Assembly (NCBI RefSeq): GCF_003597395.2
Contig: NC_133771.1
Coordinates: forward strand, 53,576,745-53,640,744
Length of the DNA: 64,000 bases
Source: Chelonoidis abingdonii
Lineage: Eukaryota > Chordata > Testudines > Testudinidae
Reading direction: 5' to 3'
Below, one piece after another: positions 23,881-35,825 of this stretch (position 1 is the stretch's first letter; every line of letters starts with the position of its first letter). The translations under genes were made by a program, and so were the position numbers. The notes under the pieces are model-generated. The model saw only the letters and a program-made list of their open reading frames with translations, did not search any database and had not been told where the DNA came from.

Positions 23881-26280
23881 TGACTGACTGTAAGCAACCC
23901 CTAAGTGGCTTGCCAAGGTCACAAAGGCAAGAGGCCAGATCTCCTAACTTGCTCTTCTATGCCTTAACCAGAAAATCAAGTTTCCTATCAAATGCTTCTA
24001 TATCATTACTTCAATTTCATAAAGATCTCCCAGAAACAGCAACCTGCAACAAAATGAGTAGCTTTTGCAGTCTAAAAACAACTCTCTTAATTGCTAAGGA
24101 CAGTGTTCCAATTTACCTTAAAAAAAAAACCAAGTACAAATAAACAGAAAACCTTACAGCCATTTCCAGAAAGATATTAACTCAAATTCTAAATACCATC
24201 ATATCATTAAAACACCACAACTGACAAAAACTAGAGTTATTTATTCTGTTCTGAATTAAAAGGGATAAAAAAAATATGAAAAAAATCATCACATTTTAAG
24301 TACAGCAACTGCAAAATTTAAGCATATTTTATTCTTGGTTGAAGCATGAACACACTTTTCCCCAGATGATTCCAACTGTTACACTTTACCTTCTACTTAA
24401 ACAATTCATGTTTAATATGTGCAAAGGAAATTGTCAGAATTATGCTATCAGATTTCCTGAAAACAAGGCACTTTGGTTAATTTCTAGCTGATTGGAAAAG
24501 TAGCATTGTTGAACCATAATTGATTTTTGTATTTTATGCAAGTCAATGGTTGTTTTGTGTAGCACTTAACAAATTAAAGAATAGTTTCAGAATACAATGA
24601 AATCTGAGCAATTTTTTTTGTAATCCAGTGGCCATTCACTGAGTGTCCCTTCTTGAATTTTTTTCAGTGAACATGATGTACAGATGTAATCACACATTAG
24701 CCATGGTGATAAAGATTTCTCCAGTAGTCCTGAAAAAGTATTGTGACTACAGAGGCCACTTACCACTAATTATGGTTTTCAAGAGCATTGCCTGCATATC
24801 CCCACTGATGGGATATGGACCCTCATGCCACAGAGCTTGTGGAACTTTCTAGAAAATTGTCAGCACAGAAAAGCTACACCATCCCCTAAGGATAAAAAAC
24901 CAGCCAGTTGCACTTGCACTGGTGTAATCCTGAAAATAGCCAGAGTATCCTGGTACTTGGAGCCAGACAAAAGTGCCAGTCCCAGCACTGAAGGCTTCTG
25001 CTTCCTCTCTTGAGAGAGCTTTGACGCCTAATGGGGCCAAGACACGAGTACAAGTCTTACTTGGTCTTTAAGGAAGTCTGGAAACAACCAGACCTCTCCC
25101 TCTGGCTTCACGAGTAAAGGCTCAGCACACAGAAGAACAATCTCTGACATTCCCTCCTTGAGGCCCAAAAGACCACAATTATGTGTAACTATGTGGAAAG
25201 ATGGGTGGGCACGAATACATTACTTAAAATCCAGTCTTTTTCTGTTAATCTTTGGGGTCTGGATTGAACATGATAAACCTGGAATTCAATCTGTGCAATG
25301 ATGTTGAATTACCTAAACCTCACATGAACTTCCTAACAAATACCTAAAGCCACAATAAGTATTGACAAGTTCCCTGAAAATTTTGTGGAGGAAAAAAACA
25401 CACAAAAACAAACAAGGAAAGCTCTTTGGACACCAGGGAACACTTCTGTTCTTGTAGTTAGCCACAGAAAAGAAAGAGCAGAGGTAGCTGAGTACTGGAT
25501 GCCACTTTATAACCTTGGCCCCGAGTGTTCAGTCCTGCAAGGTTCATTCACACAGTCTCAATGGGCACTGCTTTTCTAGAAAGTTCCTCAAGCTCAACAG
25601 CATGGGACTGGGGGGGGCAGCCTCATCCCAAAAGTGGAAATAAGCAGAAGCCACCAAAAAGAAGAGTATAAGCAAAGTCAGGAAGTTTATTAAGACAAGT
25701 ATAGTATTAAATATAAAATCTCCACTTTGCATGGAGATAAGAACCCCAATATTTAAATCAACATAAGCTACTGAGGGTATGTTTTGAGAGTACTGTCTCA
25801 TGAGACATTTACATGAGAGACTCACAAAGCATAAAATAAAGACTCTGAGATGCATGCCATTTGGTAAGACAAAGGAATGTATGCAGACCACAATATAAAT
25901 GAGGAGGCTAAATTAAGCACCTTAATTACAACAACATTCAGTAACAAGTGGTACAGTGATTTGATGAAATCATGGTAATTGCTTTTAACTGTGATGATGC
26001 TGGTGGCTATGGAGGCTGGGTGAAATTAATAATAAATTCACTGAACTTCAAATATTAGTGCTATTTGGATGCCAGTTAATTCAGGTCACCCCTCCCTATA
26101 ATTACCATTGCGATCAGTGACAGTGCTATTGTAATTAGCAACTTGGAGCACATGACAAAAGCTCTCTCTCTTTCCTGGTTCTCCACTGAACTTAAAGAGC
26201 AGGGTTTTCCTTGGTCTCTGCATCCCTGGACTCAACAGTGGAAGAAATGACCTCTAGACCCAACCCACACTCTTCTTGAA
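23881..26280. other. Intronic DNA, no feature recognised
   Basis: 2.4 kb with no exon, RNA gene or transposon terminus that I can identify. Several short open frames (for example 25891-25544 minus) look hydrophobic by chance and have no domain. Confidence 0.4.
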
Positions 26281-26287
26281 TCTAGCA

Positions 26288-26510
26288 GGAGTTTTCAAAC
26301 TTGAGGCGTGACCCCTCAGGGGTCACAAGGTTATTAAATGGGGGTTGTGAGCTGTCAGGGTCTATCCCCAAACCCGAATTCGCCTCCAGCATTTATAATA
26401 GTGTTAAATATAAAATGGATGTTTTAAAATTTATAACGGGGGCAGTCACACTCAGAGGCTTGCTGTGTGAAAGGGGCCACCAATACAAAAATTTGAGAAC
26501 CATTGATCTA
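26288..26510. mobile_element. hAT (Charlie-like) MITE
   Basis: The left end GAGTTTTCAAACTTGAGG and right end AAATTTGAGAACCATTGATC are inverted versions of the CAGTGGTTCTCAAA terminus family. GACCCCTCAGGGGTCAC near the left end is a small internal palindrome. No coding sequence. Confidence 0.55.
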
Positions 26511-27029
26511 GAGGGTATATGTGAGGAAAACTGACATATTCAGGACGAGAATAGGCTTGTCTCATCCATTTTACCAGAGGCTCACTTTCTTCCTACTTAC
26601 ATTTGGATGTTTCCTGGTTGTGGTGGTGTAGAGATCCGATAGCCTTTGTCCTCCCACCAATAACTTCTGGAGCAGAAAACTGTTTTTTCTCAAGATGTTT
26701 AGGCATATTGAGCTATTCTCACATCTTGCTTGTATAGGGAAGGGTAGCTGATAAAGCTAAGGAAGGGTAGATATTACCTATGTACTGAGGAGACAGAGGG
26801 GCAGGTACATTGCTTCTTCCATTGGAACATTTGGGTGATGCAGATAAAGAAAGTCAGAGTTTAATAGATTTGGTGTGCAGCTATTTCTATGCACCATTCA
26901 CTGCTGTATAAATTAACTCCACAGGGCTCATATTTACTCATTTCTACTCTTAGATATACACAAGCATTTTCAAAAATGGCTTTAAATGGTAAAGGCCTGG
27001 AAAGTTCAGATATATGTAATGAACAGTTA

Positions 27030-27640
27030 TTTAACACACAGTAACTGTGGTTCTTTAAGATGTTCTCCATGTATGGATCCCACTCCTGGTATGCATGTGC
27101 CCCATGCACAGGACATCTGAATCCTTTAACCAGCAGTGCCTGGGGACAGAGTCAACTTTAGCAAGTGCAGGGCCTGATTCGAACTCATGCAGTGGCGCTC
27201 CAGGTCTTCGGCGGCACTCAAGGACCTGCTGCTGAAATGCCACCGAAGACCCGGAGCGCCACCAAGTGAGTAAAAATTAAAAAGATGCTGATGCAGGGCC
27301 CTCTTAGGCGCTGGTGTGGGCCCTCTTAGGCACAGGGTCCGATTCCGGGGAATCGGGCAAATCGACTTAAAGCCAGCCCTGCCTGGGGAGGCCACCTGTG
27401 CATCCCACATGCCGTCATGTCACACCCTCCTGAGGGCATAAAAGGAGGAGCATCCAACTTCCACTCATTTCCTTTATCGCCCCACGTCCTAATCAAAGAG
27501 CTTTGGGAAAGAGGATGGGTAGTGGGGTCCATATTTACAGAGTATCTTGAACAATTACAGTTACTGTAAGCTAAGTATCTTCTTTCTAGACCAAGTATCT
27601 GTGCATAGGTATCCTGCTCTTGGTAATTAGCCAGCATTTA
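27030..27640. mobile_element. Composite repeat with an inserted element
   Basis: The flanks (ACTGTGGTTCTTTAAGATG at 27045; GGGCATAAAAGGAGGAG at 27435) look like one dispersed repeat of uncertain class. About 27150-27385 is an interruption with CGGCGGCACTCAAGG-type GC-rich sequence and ATTCCGGGGAATC. The class of both parts is a guess; neither encodes a recognisable protein. Confidence 0.35.
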
Positions 27641-27889
27641 ACTCCATAAGGTAGGGGGAGTTAGGAGCTTAACTAAACAATTATTTCAGTTATGTCTGAC
27701 TAAACTGAGAGTCAGATCTGAAAGCTCATGAAAGGGCATAGTGGCTGGTGAATGTATGAATGGAGCTCTACACAACTGCTCTACAATTTTCAGCTAAGGC
27801 ATGCAAGCAAGGCGATCTGATAGAATCAGATTTATTATGGGACAGAAAAGTAATCTTGTTGATATTATAGGAGGTTCTAAGATCTTCTG

Positions 27890-28295
27890 AGATCCTGCAC
27901 CCCTGAACCACCACCTGCACCTCAAAACCCTCATCCCCAGCCCTACTGCTCAGCCCACACATTCCCATCCAGAGCCCTCACCTCCCCTTCCCCCAACCCC
28001 TGCCCCATCCCAGAGCCATCTCCTGCACCCCAACCCCCTCATCTCTAGCCTCATTCCAGAGCATGCACCACCAGCCATAGCCCTCACCCCACTCATGCAC
28101 CACAGCCCCCTGCCCCAGCCTGGTGAAAGTGAGTGAGCATGGGGGATAGCGAGTGATGGAGGGGAGGGGAGGGGAATGGAGGGGACCCGGAGCCTCACAG
28201 AAGGGGCAAGACAGGGGCAGGGCCTTGGACGCACGGTGTGGCAGGGGCAGAGGTGGAGTGTTCAGTTTTGTGCAATTAGAAAGTTGACAAACCTA
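27890..28295 (-). mobile_element. DNA element with TAGGGTTGCC-type terminus
   Basis: On the minus strand the element starts TAGGTTTGTCAACTTTCTAA, then TTGCACAAAACTGAACAC, and runs into a C-rich, G-poor body. The same terminus family bounds 34093-35817. The other end (around 27890) is not clearly defined. Confidence 0.45.
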
Positions 28296-28394
28296 GTGAC
28301 AAATTTCAGGAACTATGTTAGTAGAGGAAGCTTTTGAACAAATTGATGAATTAAATAGTAATAAGTCATCAGGACCAGATGGTATTCACCCAAA
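28296..28394 (+). mobile_element. Oldest CR1 in a three-layer nest, left part
   Basis: Encodes the CR1 RT block EQIDELNSNKSSGPDGIHP (SGPDGI is the conserved RT finger motif). It is cut at 28394 by a hAT element and resumes at 30429. Confidence 0.75.
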
Positions 28395-30420
28395 CAGTGG
28401 CAAATTAGCCACTGGGGCAGTGGGGTCCCTTCCTGGGGTCCCCAGAGAAAATGCACTGCTGGGCAGGTGGATGAATCCCCCAAGCTTCTGCCCCATTAGG
28501 AGAAGCCCCCAGCCCAGCATCCCCTGACCCCGTCCCTGGCAGAAGCCACAGAGTGGGAGGGGAAGCCCCAGGCCAGCGCCCCCGACCCTGATCTCTGTCA
28601 GAAGCTGCGGGTCAGCAGGGGAAGCCCCCAGAACTCTGACCCCACTCTCTGGTAGAATCACTGGACAGGAGGGGTAGGAAAAACCCCAGCTCCCCAACCC
28701 ATTAAAAAAGGGAAGGAGGAAGATCTGGGAAACTACAGGTCACTCAGCCTCACCGAAGTCCCTGGAAAAATCAAGGAGCAGGTCTTCAAGGAATCAATTC
28801 TGAAGCACTCAGAGGAGAGGAAAGTGATCAGGAGCAGTCAGCTTGGATTCACCAAGGGCAAGTCATGCCTGACTAACCTAATTGCCTTTTATGATGAGAT
28901 AAGTGGGTCTGGGGATGAGGGGAAATCAATGGACGCGTTATTCCTTGACTTTAGCAAAGTTTTTGATATGGTCTCCCACAGTATTCTTGCCAGCAAGTTA
29001 AAGTAGTATGGGCTGGATGAATGGATTATAAGGTGGATAGAAATCTGGCTAGATCATCAGGCTCAATGGATAGTGAGCAATGACTCCATGTCTACTTGGC
29101 AGCCGGTATCAAGTAGAGTGCCCCAAGGTTTGGTCCTGGGGCCAGTTTTGTTCAATATCTTCATTAATGATTTTGAGGATGGCTTGGACTGCGCCATCAG
29201 TAAGTTTGCAGATGACACTAAACTGGGAGGAGTGGTAGATACACTGGAGGGTAGGGATAGGTTACAGAGGGACTTAGACAAATTAGAGGCCAAAAGAAAT
29301 CTGATGAAGTTCAACAAGGACAAGTTCAGAGTCCTGCACTTAGGACAGAAGAATCCCATGCACTGCTACAGACTAGGCAGCAGTTCTGCAGAAAAAGACC
29401 TTGGGGTTACAGTGGATTAGATGCTGGATATGAGACATCAGTGTGCCCTTATTGCCAAGAAGGTTAATGGCATTTGGGGCTGTATATAGGGGCATTACAG
29501 ATCAAGAGATGTAACTATTCCCCTCTATTCGACATTGGTGAGGCCTCATCTGGAGTACTGTGCCCAGTTTTGGGCCCCATACTACAAGAAGGATGCGGCC
29601 AAATTGGAAAGAGTCCAGTGGAAGGCAACACAAATTATTAGGGAGCTGAAGCACATGGCTTATGAGGAGATGCTGAGGGAACTGGGATTGTTTAGTCTGC
29701 AGAAGAATGAAAGGGGGATTTGATAGCTGCTTTCAACTACCTGAAAGGGGGTTCCAAAGAGGAAGGATCTAGACTGTTCTCAGTGGTACCAGATGACAGA
29801 ACAAGGAGTAATTGTCTCAAGTTGCAGTGGGGCAGGTTTAGGTTGGATATTAGGAAAAACTTTTTCACTGGGAGAGTGTTGAAGTACTGGAATGGGTTAA
29901 CTAGCATGGTGATGGAATCCCCTTCCTTAGAGGTTTTTAAGGTCAGGCTTGACAAAGCCCTGGCTGAGATGATTTAGTTGCTGATCGGTCCTGCTTTGAG
30001 CAGGGGGTTGGACTAGATCCAACCCTGATATTCTATGGTTCTGTGATTCTATGAACCCTGGTCCCCTGCAGAAGAGCCAGGGGAAGCCTCTGTACCCAGA
30101 CCTCCACTGAGGCCCTGGGACTGGAGACATTCTCTCTACCTGCCACTCCTGGAACGGTGGGGCAAGAGAGTTTCTCCCATCTTGGGGCCACAGTGTGTGT
30201 GTGGGGGGGTAAGGATTAAACAAGTAGAAGGGCAGCACTGGACAGCTGGAATGAGTGGGACCCTAGGTGGACACTAGGTGGAACAGGGGCATGGCCGGGG
30301 GAAGGGGCAGAAAAGGGTGAGGCCACAGGCAGAAGGGGCGGAATGGGGCAGGAGGAAGGGGTGGAGAAGGACCCACACTTGCTCTGGCCCAAGGCCCCAG
30401 GAAACCTTAATCTGCCTCTG
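28395..30420. mobile_element. hAT-like element, itself split by a younger CR1
   Basis: The left end CAGTGGCAAATTAGCC and the reverse complement of the right end, CAGAGGCAGATTAAGG, are inverted. The flanks CACCCAAA (28387-28394) and TACTGAAG (30421-30428) are a decayed 8-bp duplication; the CR1 consensus at this spot expects CACCCAAG. The body is GC-rich and non-coding, and is interrupted at 28701-30053 by CR1. Confidence 0.6.
28701..30053 (+). mobile_element. Younger CR1 LINE with most of the RT domain
   Basis: 5'-truncated CR1. RT blocks in order: QLGFTKGKSCLTNLIAFYD (28839), ALFLDFSKVFDMVSHSIL (28936), [20 protein letters not shown] (29119), then the catalytic FADDTKLGG (29207), then thumb and a degenerate C-terminal part. 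It ends TTCTATGGTTCTGTGATTCT. AACCC flanks both sides (28696-28700 and 30054-30058), a possible short target duplication. Frame breaks at about 29006, 29420 and 29720 show it is inactive, but it is the least decayed LINE in the window. Confidence 0.88.
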
Positions 30421-32125
30421 TACTGAAGAGTGCTGAAGGAATTCAAATATGAAATTCAGGAACTACTGACTGTGGTATGTAACCTATTGCTTAAATCAGC
30501 CTCTCTACGATGGCTGGAGCATAGCTAATGTAACCTAATATTTTTAAAAAGTTCCAGAGGCAATACTGACAATTACAGGTCAGTAAGCCTAGCTTCAGAA
30601 CCAGGCAATTTGGTTGAAGTGATAGTAAAGAACAGAATTATCAGAGACATAGATTAACACAATATGTTGGGGAAGAACCAATGAGGCTTTTGTAAAGGGA
30701 AATCATGCCTGCCCAATCTACTAGAATTCTATAAGAGTGTCAACAAGCATGTGAACAAGGGTGATCCATGGTGTACCTAGACTTTCAGTAAGCCTTTGAA
30801 AGGGTCCCCCACCAAAGGCTCATAAACCTCTTAGTTTTAGACACAACAAATCCTGAATCTTTTCAGGGGATAACACTAGATGACTCTTGTGGTCCTTTCT
30901 AATCCTATGATTCTAAGCAAAGCAGACTGTCATGGGATAAAAGGGAAGGTCTTCTCATGGATCAGTAACTGGTTAAAAGATAGGAAACAAAGGGAAGAAA
31001 TAAATGATCAGCATTAATAATGGAAAGAAGTACATAGTGGGGTCCACCAAGGATGTGTCCTGAGATCAGTAATATTTATCATACTGATAAATGATATGGA
31101 AAAAGAGGTAAACAGTGCGGTGGTTAAATCTGCAGACAATACAAAATTATAAAATATAGATAAGTCCAAAAATTACCATGAAGAGTTATAAAAATATTTC
31201 ACAAAACTGAGCGACCAGGCAACAAAATGGTAGATGAAAAACTGAGTTGATAAATGAAAAGTAATGTCCATTGGAAAACATAATCCCAACTACAAATATA
31301 AAATGATGGGATCTAAATTAGCTGTTAGCACTCAAGAAAGATTTTGGAGTCATCCTGGGTAGTTCTCAGAAATCATTTTCTCAATGTGCAGTGGTAGTCA
31401 AAAAAGCTAACCAAATGTTAGGAAAGCGATAGATAAGATAGAAAATGTAACGCCACTATATAAAATCCACAGTATGCCCACATCTTGAATACTGAGTGCA
31501 GTTCTTGTTGCCCCCTCTCACAGAGATATATTAAAATTAGAAGATGTACAGAGAACGGCAACAAAACTGATTAGTTGTATGGAACAGCTTTCATATTAGT
31601 AGAGATTGAAAAGACTGTTCATCTTGACAAAGATAACTAAGGGGACTATGATGGAGTTCTACACAATTTTGAATTGTGTGGAGACAATGAAAGTATTATT
31701 TACTCTTTCACATTACATAAGAACCAAGGGTCACCCAATGAAAATAATAGGAAGCAGGTTTAAAGCAAACAAATGGAAGTATTTCTTCATACTATGCACA
31801 GTCAACCTGTGGAACTCATTGCCAGGGGATGTTGTGGAGGCCAAAATGATAACTGGGTTCAAAAAAGAATTAGATAAATCCATGGAGGATAGGTCAATCA
31901 ACAGATATTATTCAAGTTGTTCAGGGACACAACCCCATGCTCTGGGTGTCCTTAAATACATGACTGCCAGAAGCTGGCACTGGACAACAAGAGACAGATC
32001 ACTCGATAATTGCCATGTTGTGTTCATTCCCACTGAGGTATTAGACACTGGCCACTGTCAGAAGATAAGATACTGGACTAGATGAACCACTGATCTGACT
32101 CAGCATGACCATTTTTATGGTTCCA
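30421..32125 (+). mobile_element. Oldest CR1 in the nest, right part
   Basis: Resumes exactly where 28394 stopped (GAGTGCTGAAGGAATTC), passes through decayed RT blocks (AATGAGGCTTTTGTAAAGGG; TGGTGTACCTAGACTTTCAG) and ends with the CR1 3' phrases GGCAACAAAACTGATTAG, GGGTTCAAAAAAGAATTAG and GACTCAGCATGACCATTTTT. A 159-codon open frame at 31606-32085 spans this 3' untranslated region and is fortuitous. Confidence 0.75.
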
Positions 32126-32155
32126 GACTCGCTGATCACTTAGAGCCAAGTAGAC

Positions 32156-32495
32156 CAGTGGTTCTCAAAGCCGGTCAACCGCTTGTTCAGGGAAAGCCCC
32201 TGGTGGGCTGGAATGGTTTGTTTACCTTCCACATCCACAGGTTCGGCCGATCTCGGCTCCCACTGGTCGTGGTTCACCGCTCCAGGCCAATGGGGGCTGC
32301 AAGAAGGGCGGCCAGCACATCCCTCAGCCTGTGCCGTTTCCCGCAGCTCTCATTGGTCTGGGGCGGCGAACAGTGACCCGTGGGAGCCGCAATGAGCTGA
32401 ACCTGCGGACGCTGCAGGTAAACAAACTGACCCAGCCTGCCAAGGGCTTTCCCTGAACAAAGGTGGACTGGCTTTGAGAATCACTTACTGCCTGA
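32156..32495. mobile_element. hAT MITE with long inverted arms
   Basis: The left arm (CAGTGGTTCTCAAAGCCGG ... GTTCAGGGAAAGCCCC ... TTTGTTTACCT) is mirrored on the right (AGGTAAACAAACTG ... GGGCTTTCCCTGAAC ... CTGGCTTTGAGAATCACTT), so the transcript would fold into a near-complete hairpin. It encodes nothing. I could not find a matching 8-bp target duplication. Confidence 0.7.
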
Positions 32496-33479
32496 GCTTC
32501 CCCAGTCAAGTAGGGTGCTAGCTCTAGGTCCCAAACTGCACTCACAGTTACTCTTTCAAAGGTGACTAAAAATGCATTTGGGATAGTCCTCAGAGCCCAG
32601 TTTATAGAGGCCTATTGCTTGTACCTGGTTGCCATTCTTTGTTGCAGGACTCACCACACCTGGGTGTAGCTGCTATTTCTCATTGGCTTGCTCTCAAATA
32701 AAGTTTCGTTGGCTTTTCTGTTGCTCAGCTTGCCAGGCAAGCAAGGACTGTCTCTCCAGATAGTGGGACTCTGCTGGAAGGCCTACAGAGTCTTATGAAT
32801 CTCCTTCTGTTGTTCTAGGAGCCACTGCAATGTCTCCTCCATTGCCCAGACTGCTGAACCTTTGCACCAGCTCTTCCATTAGGTTATCTGTGAGCACAGA
32901 TAAGACAGATACTGGAGAAGGCCCCAGTTGCCACACAATCTGATCCTCTGCTCCTGCCTTGTGGAACAAATGGCTATGCCACCTCCAGCCTGTAACCATC
33001 GCTATGTATTTTGTAGTTTATCAGCCACCACCCTTCTACAGTCCTGGATAGCAATTCTATTTACAATGTCATATAACCAGAAGAAAAGGAAGAACACCCA
33101 GACATCTCCATTTATCTTGGCCTGCCTGCCTTCCCCTTTCCTCTCTTGCCCCTGCACATCCTTCCTGTTCTATGCTCCTTATCTGCTCTTGCAGTTAATG
33201 GGCTGATTAGCTTCTTAGTACTCCCCAAACCAGGCTAATCTAGTAATTATCCATGCCTTCCCTCAACAGGCCCTCTCTAGGAGAACTAAATGGATTTATA
33301 ATGACCAGAGTGTTGGTTCAGTTGCTGGTTCTCAGAACTATGTCACAGATGAAAATCAAAGACAATTCTAATATACTGTACATTTTGGGTTACATGTCAT
33401 AGTTACTCTGTCCACATAAAAGACCACATATGAAAGAGCCCAAATCTTGGAAATATTGAATGGTATGAAATATTTCCTA
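32496..33479. other. No feature recognised
   Basis: About 1 kb with neither host exon nor recognisable repeat termini. Confidence 0.3.
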
Positions 33480-34090
33480 AAATAAGAAGGCTTTCAGCAC
33501 TTGAGTCAAGAATTGCTTCTATTAGTTCTGCTGACTGGGTCGAGATGAGAACTGATTTGCTGTGGTTAACCCTAAGGATCAGTAATTAAAAGAACTGAAG
33601 ATCTAACTGCACATCCACAGAAATTTTGTGAGCTGATCTTCCCTGAATCAAGCAGTCATCAAGGTAAGAATTACATGAAGACCTTGTCTTCTCCAATATA
33701 CCCCTAGCACTCAGAGATATGTCATAAATATCCTGGGGGTAGGGGAGAGGCCAAAAAGAAGCACTCTGAATTGATAGAGCTCTCCTGAAACCACAAAACC
33801 AAGATAATTCCTGTGAGATGGGTATATATGAAAGTAGATGTTCTGTAATTTGAAGGTTCTGAAGCAATCATGGGGTCTAGAGAAGATACAATAGAAACAA
33901 GAGGCACCATACGTAATCTGATGCAACATGTGTATGTGTTAAGAAACTTGAGTGTCCCAAATAACAATCATTCATAAACATATGTCTACTTGGAGAACGT
34001 CACTAAGCTGAATGATTTTTTTTGGAACATCTCTGCTGGTATTTTGATGGTCTCTGCCATCCTCTTAAGATCTTGAAATGATTTGAAATC
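33480..34090 (-). mobile_element. DIRS-like retrotransposon fragment (reverse transcriptase)
   Basis: Minus-strand frames 33929-33711 and 33867-33586 together resemble the DIRS-type RT: FHIYPSHRNYLGFVVSGE, then QFRVLLFGLSPTPRIF and, after a frame change, SYLDDCLIQG with the YLDD catalytic motif. DIRS elements are tyrosine-recombinase retrotransposons. No recombinase domain, methylase or inverted termini are visible here. The fragment has frameshifts and is dead. A gypsy-type origin is the alternative. Confidence 0.6.
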
Positions 34091-34092
34091 AT

Positions 34093-35817
34093 TAGGGTTG
34101 CCAACTTTCTACTCCCATAAAACCGAATACTAGGGCTGTCAATCGCAGTTAATGCACGCAATTAACTCAAAAAAAAATTAATCATGATTAATCACAGTTT
34201 TAATCACACTGTTAAACAATAGAATCCCAATTGAAATGTTTTAAATATTTTGGATTTTTTTACATCATCATATACATTGTATTCTGTGTTGTAATTGAAA
34301 TCAAAGTGTATATTATTTTTATTACAAATATTTGCACTGTAAAAACGAAAACCAAATAAATAGTATTTTTCAATTCATCTCATACATGTACCGTAGTGCA
34401 ATCTATTTGTTATGAAAGTGCAATTTACAAATGTAGATTTTTTTGGTTACATAACTGCACTCAAAAATAAAACAATGTATAGCATTAAAGCCTACAAGTT
34501 CACTCAGTCCTATGTCTTGCTCAGTCAATCACTAAGACAAACAAGTTTGTTTACATTTACAGGAGATAATGCTGCCTGCTTATTATTTACCATGTCACCA
34601 GAAAGTAAGAACAGTCATTTGCATAGCACTTTTGTAGCTGGAATTGCAAGGTATTTATGTGGCAGATATGCTAAATATTCGTATGTCCCTTCATGCTTCA
34701 GCCACCATTCCAGAGGACATGCTTCCATGGTAATGATGCTTGTTAAAAAAAATGTTAATGAAATTTGTGACTGAACTCCTTGGTGGAGAATTGTATGTCT
34801 CCTGCTCTGTTTTACTCACATTCTGCCATATTTCATGTTGTAGCAGTCTCGGATGGTGACCCAGCACACATTGTTCATTTTAAGAACACTTTCACTGCAG
34901 ATTTGACAAAAAGCAAAGAAGGTACCAATGTGCGATTTCTAAAGATAGTTACAGCACGTGACCCAAGGTTTAAGAATCTGAAGTGCCTCCTAAAATATGA
35001 GAGGGACAAAGTGTGGAGCATGCTTTCAGAACTCTTAGAAGAGCAACACTCTCATGCGGAAGCTACAGAACCTGAAACACCAAAAAAGGAAAATCAGCCT
35101 TCTGCTGGTGGCATCTGACTCAGATAGTAAAAATGAACACGTCAGTCGACACTGCTTTGCATTGTGATCAAGTGGAGCTGTCATCAGCATGGACACATGT
35201 CCCCCGGAATGGTGGTTGAAAAGTGAAGGGACATATGAATCTTGTAATGCTGGCTACAACAGTGTCATTTGAACACCTGTTCTCACTTTCAGGTGACATG
35301 GGGGTGGTGAGGGCTCTAGCTGGGGGTTCAGATTCTTGGGTGGGGCTGGGGATGAGCGGCTTGGATGGTGGGATGGAAGATTGGGTTGGGACAGGGATTG
35401 GGGGCGCAGGCTAGAGGCAGTGCTTGCCTCAAACAGCTCCCAGAAGCAATGGAATGTCCCCTTTCTGGCTCCAAGGTGGAGGTACAGCCAAGCGGCTATG
35501 TGTGCTGACCCATTTTTAGGCTCCACCTCTGCGGCTCCCATTGGCCATGGTTCCCAACCAATGGGAGCTGCAGAGCTGGTGATTGGAGCTAGGGCAGTGT
35601 GCGGAGCCCTCTGGCTGCCCCTATGCATTGGAGACAGAGGAGGAATATGCCGCTGCTTCCAGGACCTATGCAGAGCCACGGCAGGCAGAGAGCCTCCCTT
35701 AGCACCACTGCACTGCTGACCAGACTTTTAATGGCCCCATCAGCAGTGCTGACTGAAACCACCAGGGTCCCTTTAGGACTGGGATTCCAGTCAAATTCTG
35801 GACACCTGGCAACCCTA
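34093..35817. mobile_element. DNA element bounded by TAGGGTTGCCA ends, carrying an inserted hAT
   Basis: Left end TAGGGTTGCCAACTTTCTAC; right end CACCTGGCAACCCTA. The 8-bp flanks GAAATCAT and GATGTCAC agree at 5 positions, a plausible worn duplication. Element body resumes at about 35305 as G-rich sequence (GTGAGGGCTCTAGCTGGGGG) after the hAT insertion at 34131. Non-coding in itself. Confidence 0.5.
34131..35304 (+). pseudogene. hAT transposase remnant (ZBED-like, C-terminal part)
   Basis: The left terminus TAGGGCTGTCAATCGCAG is followed by A/T-rich TTAATCATGATTAATCACAG. A readable C-terminal transposase region starts near 34830 (FHVVAVSDGDPAHIVHF; VTARDPRFKNLKCLL, the DPRFK motif). A frameshift occurs in the AAAAAAGGAAAATC run near 35082. 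The last part gives EWWLKSEGTYES and VSFEHLFSLSGD, the hAT dimerisation motif. The BED finger and the catalytic N-terminal half are absent, and a short deletion removes residues before the last motif. The right terminus is missing. Confidence 0.75.
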
Positions 35818-35825
35818 GATGTCAC

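Noticed and set aside
31606..32085. 159-codon open frame
   Set aside because: It overlies the 3' untranslated region of a CR1 LINE, with typical CR1 tail sequence in all such copies.
35254..35679. 141-codon minus-strand frame
   Set aside because: Falls in the G/C-rich body of a non-coding DNA element; the opposite strand is equally open.
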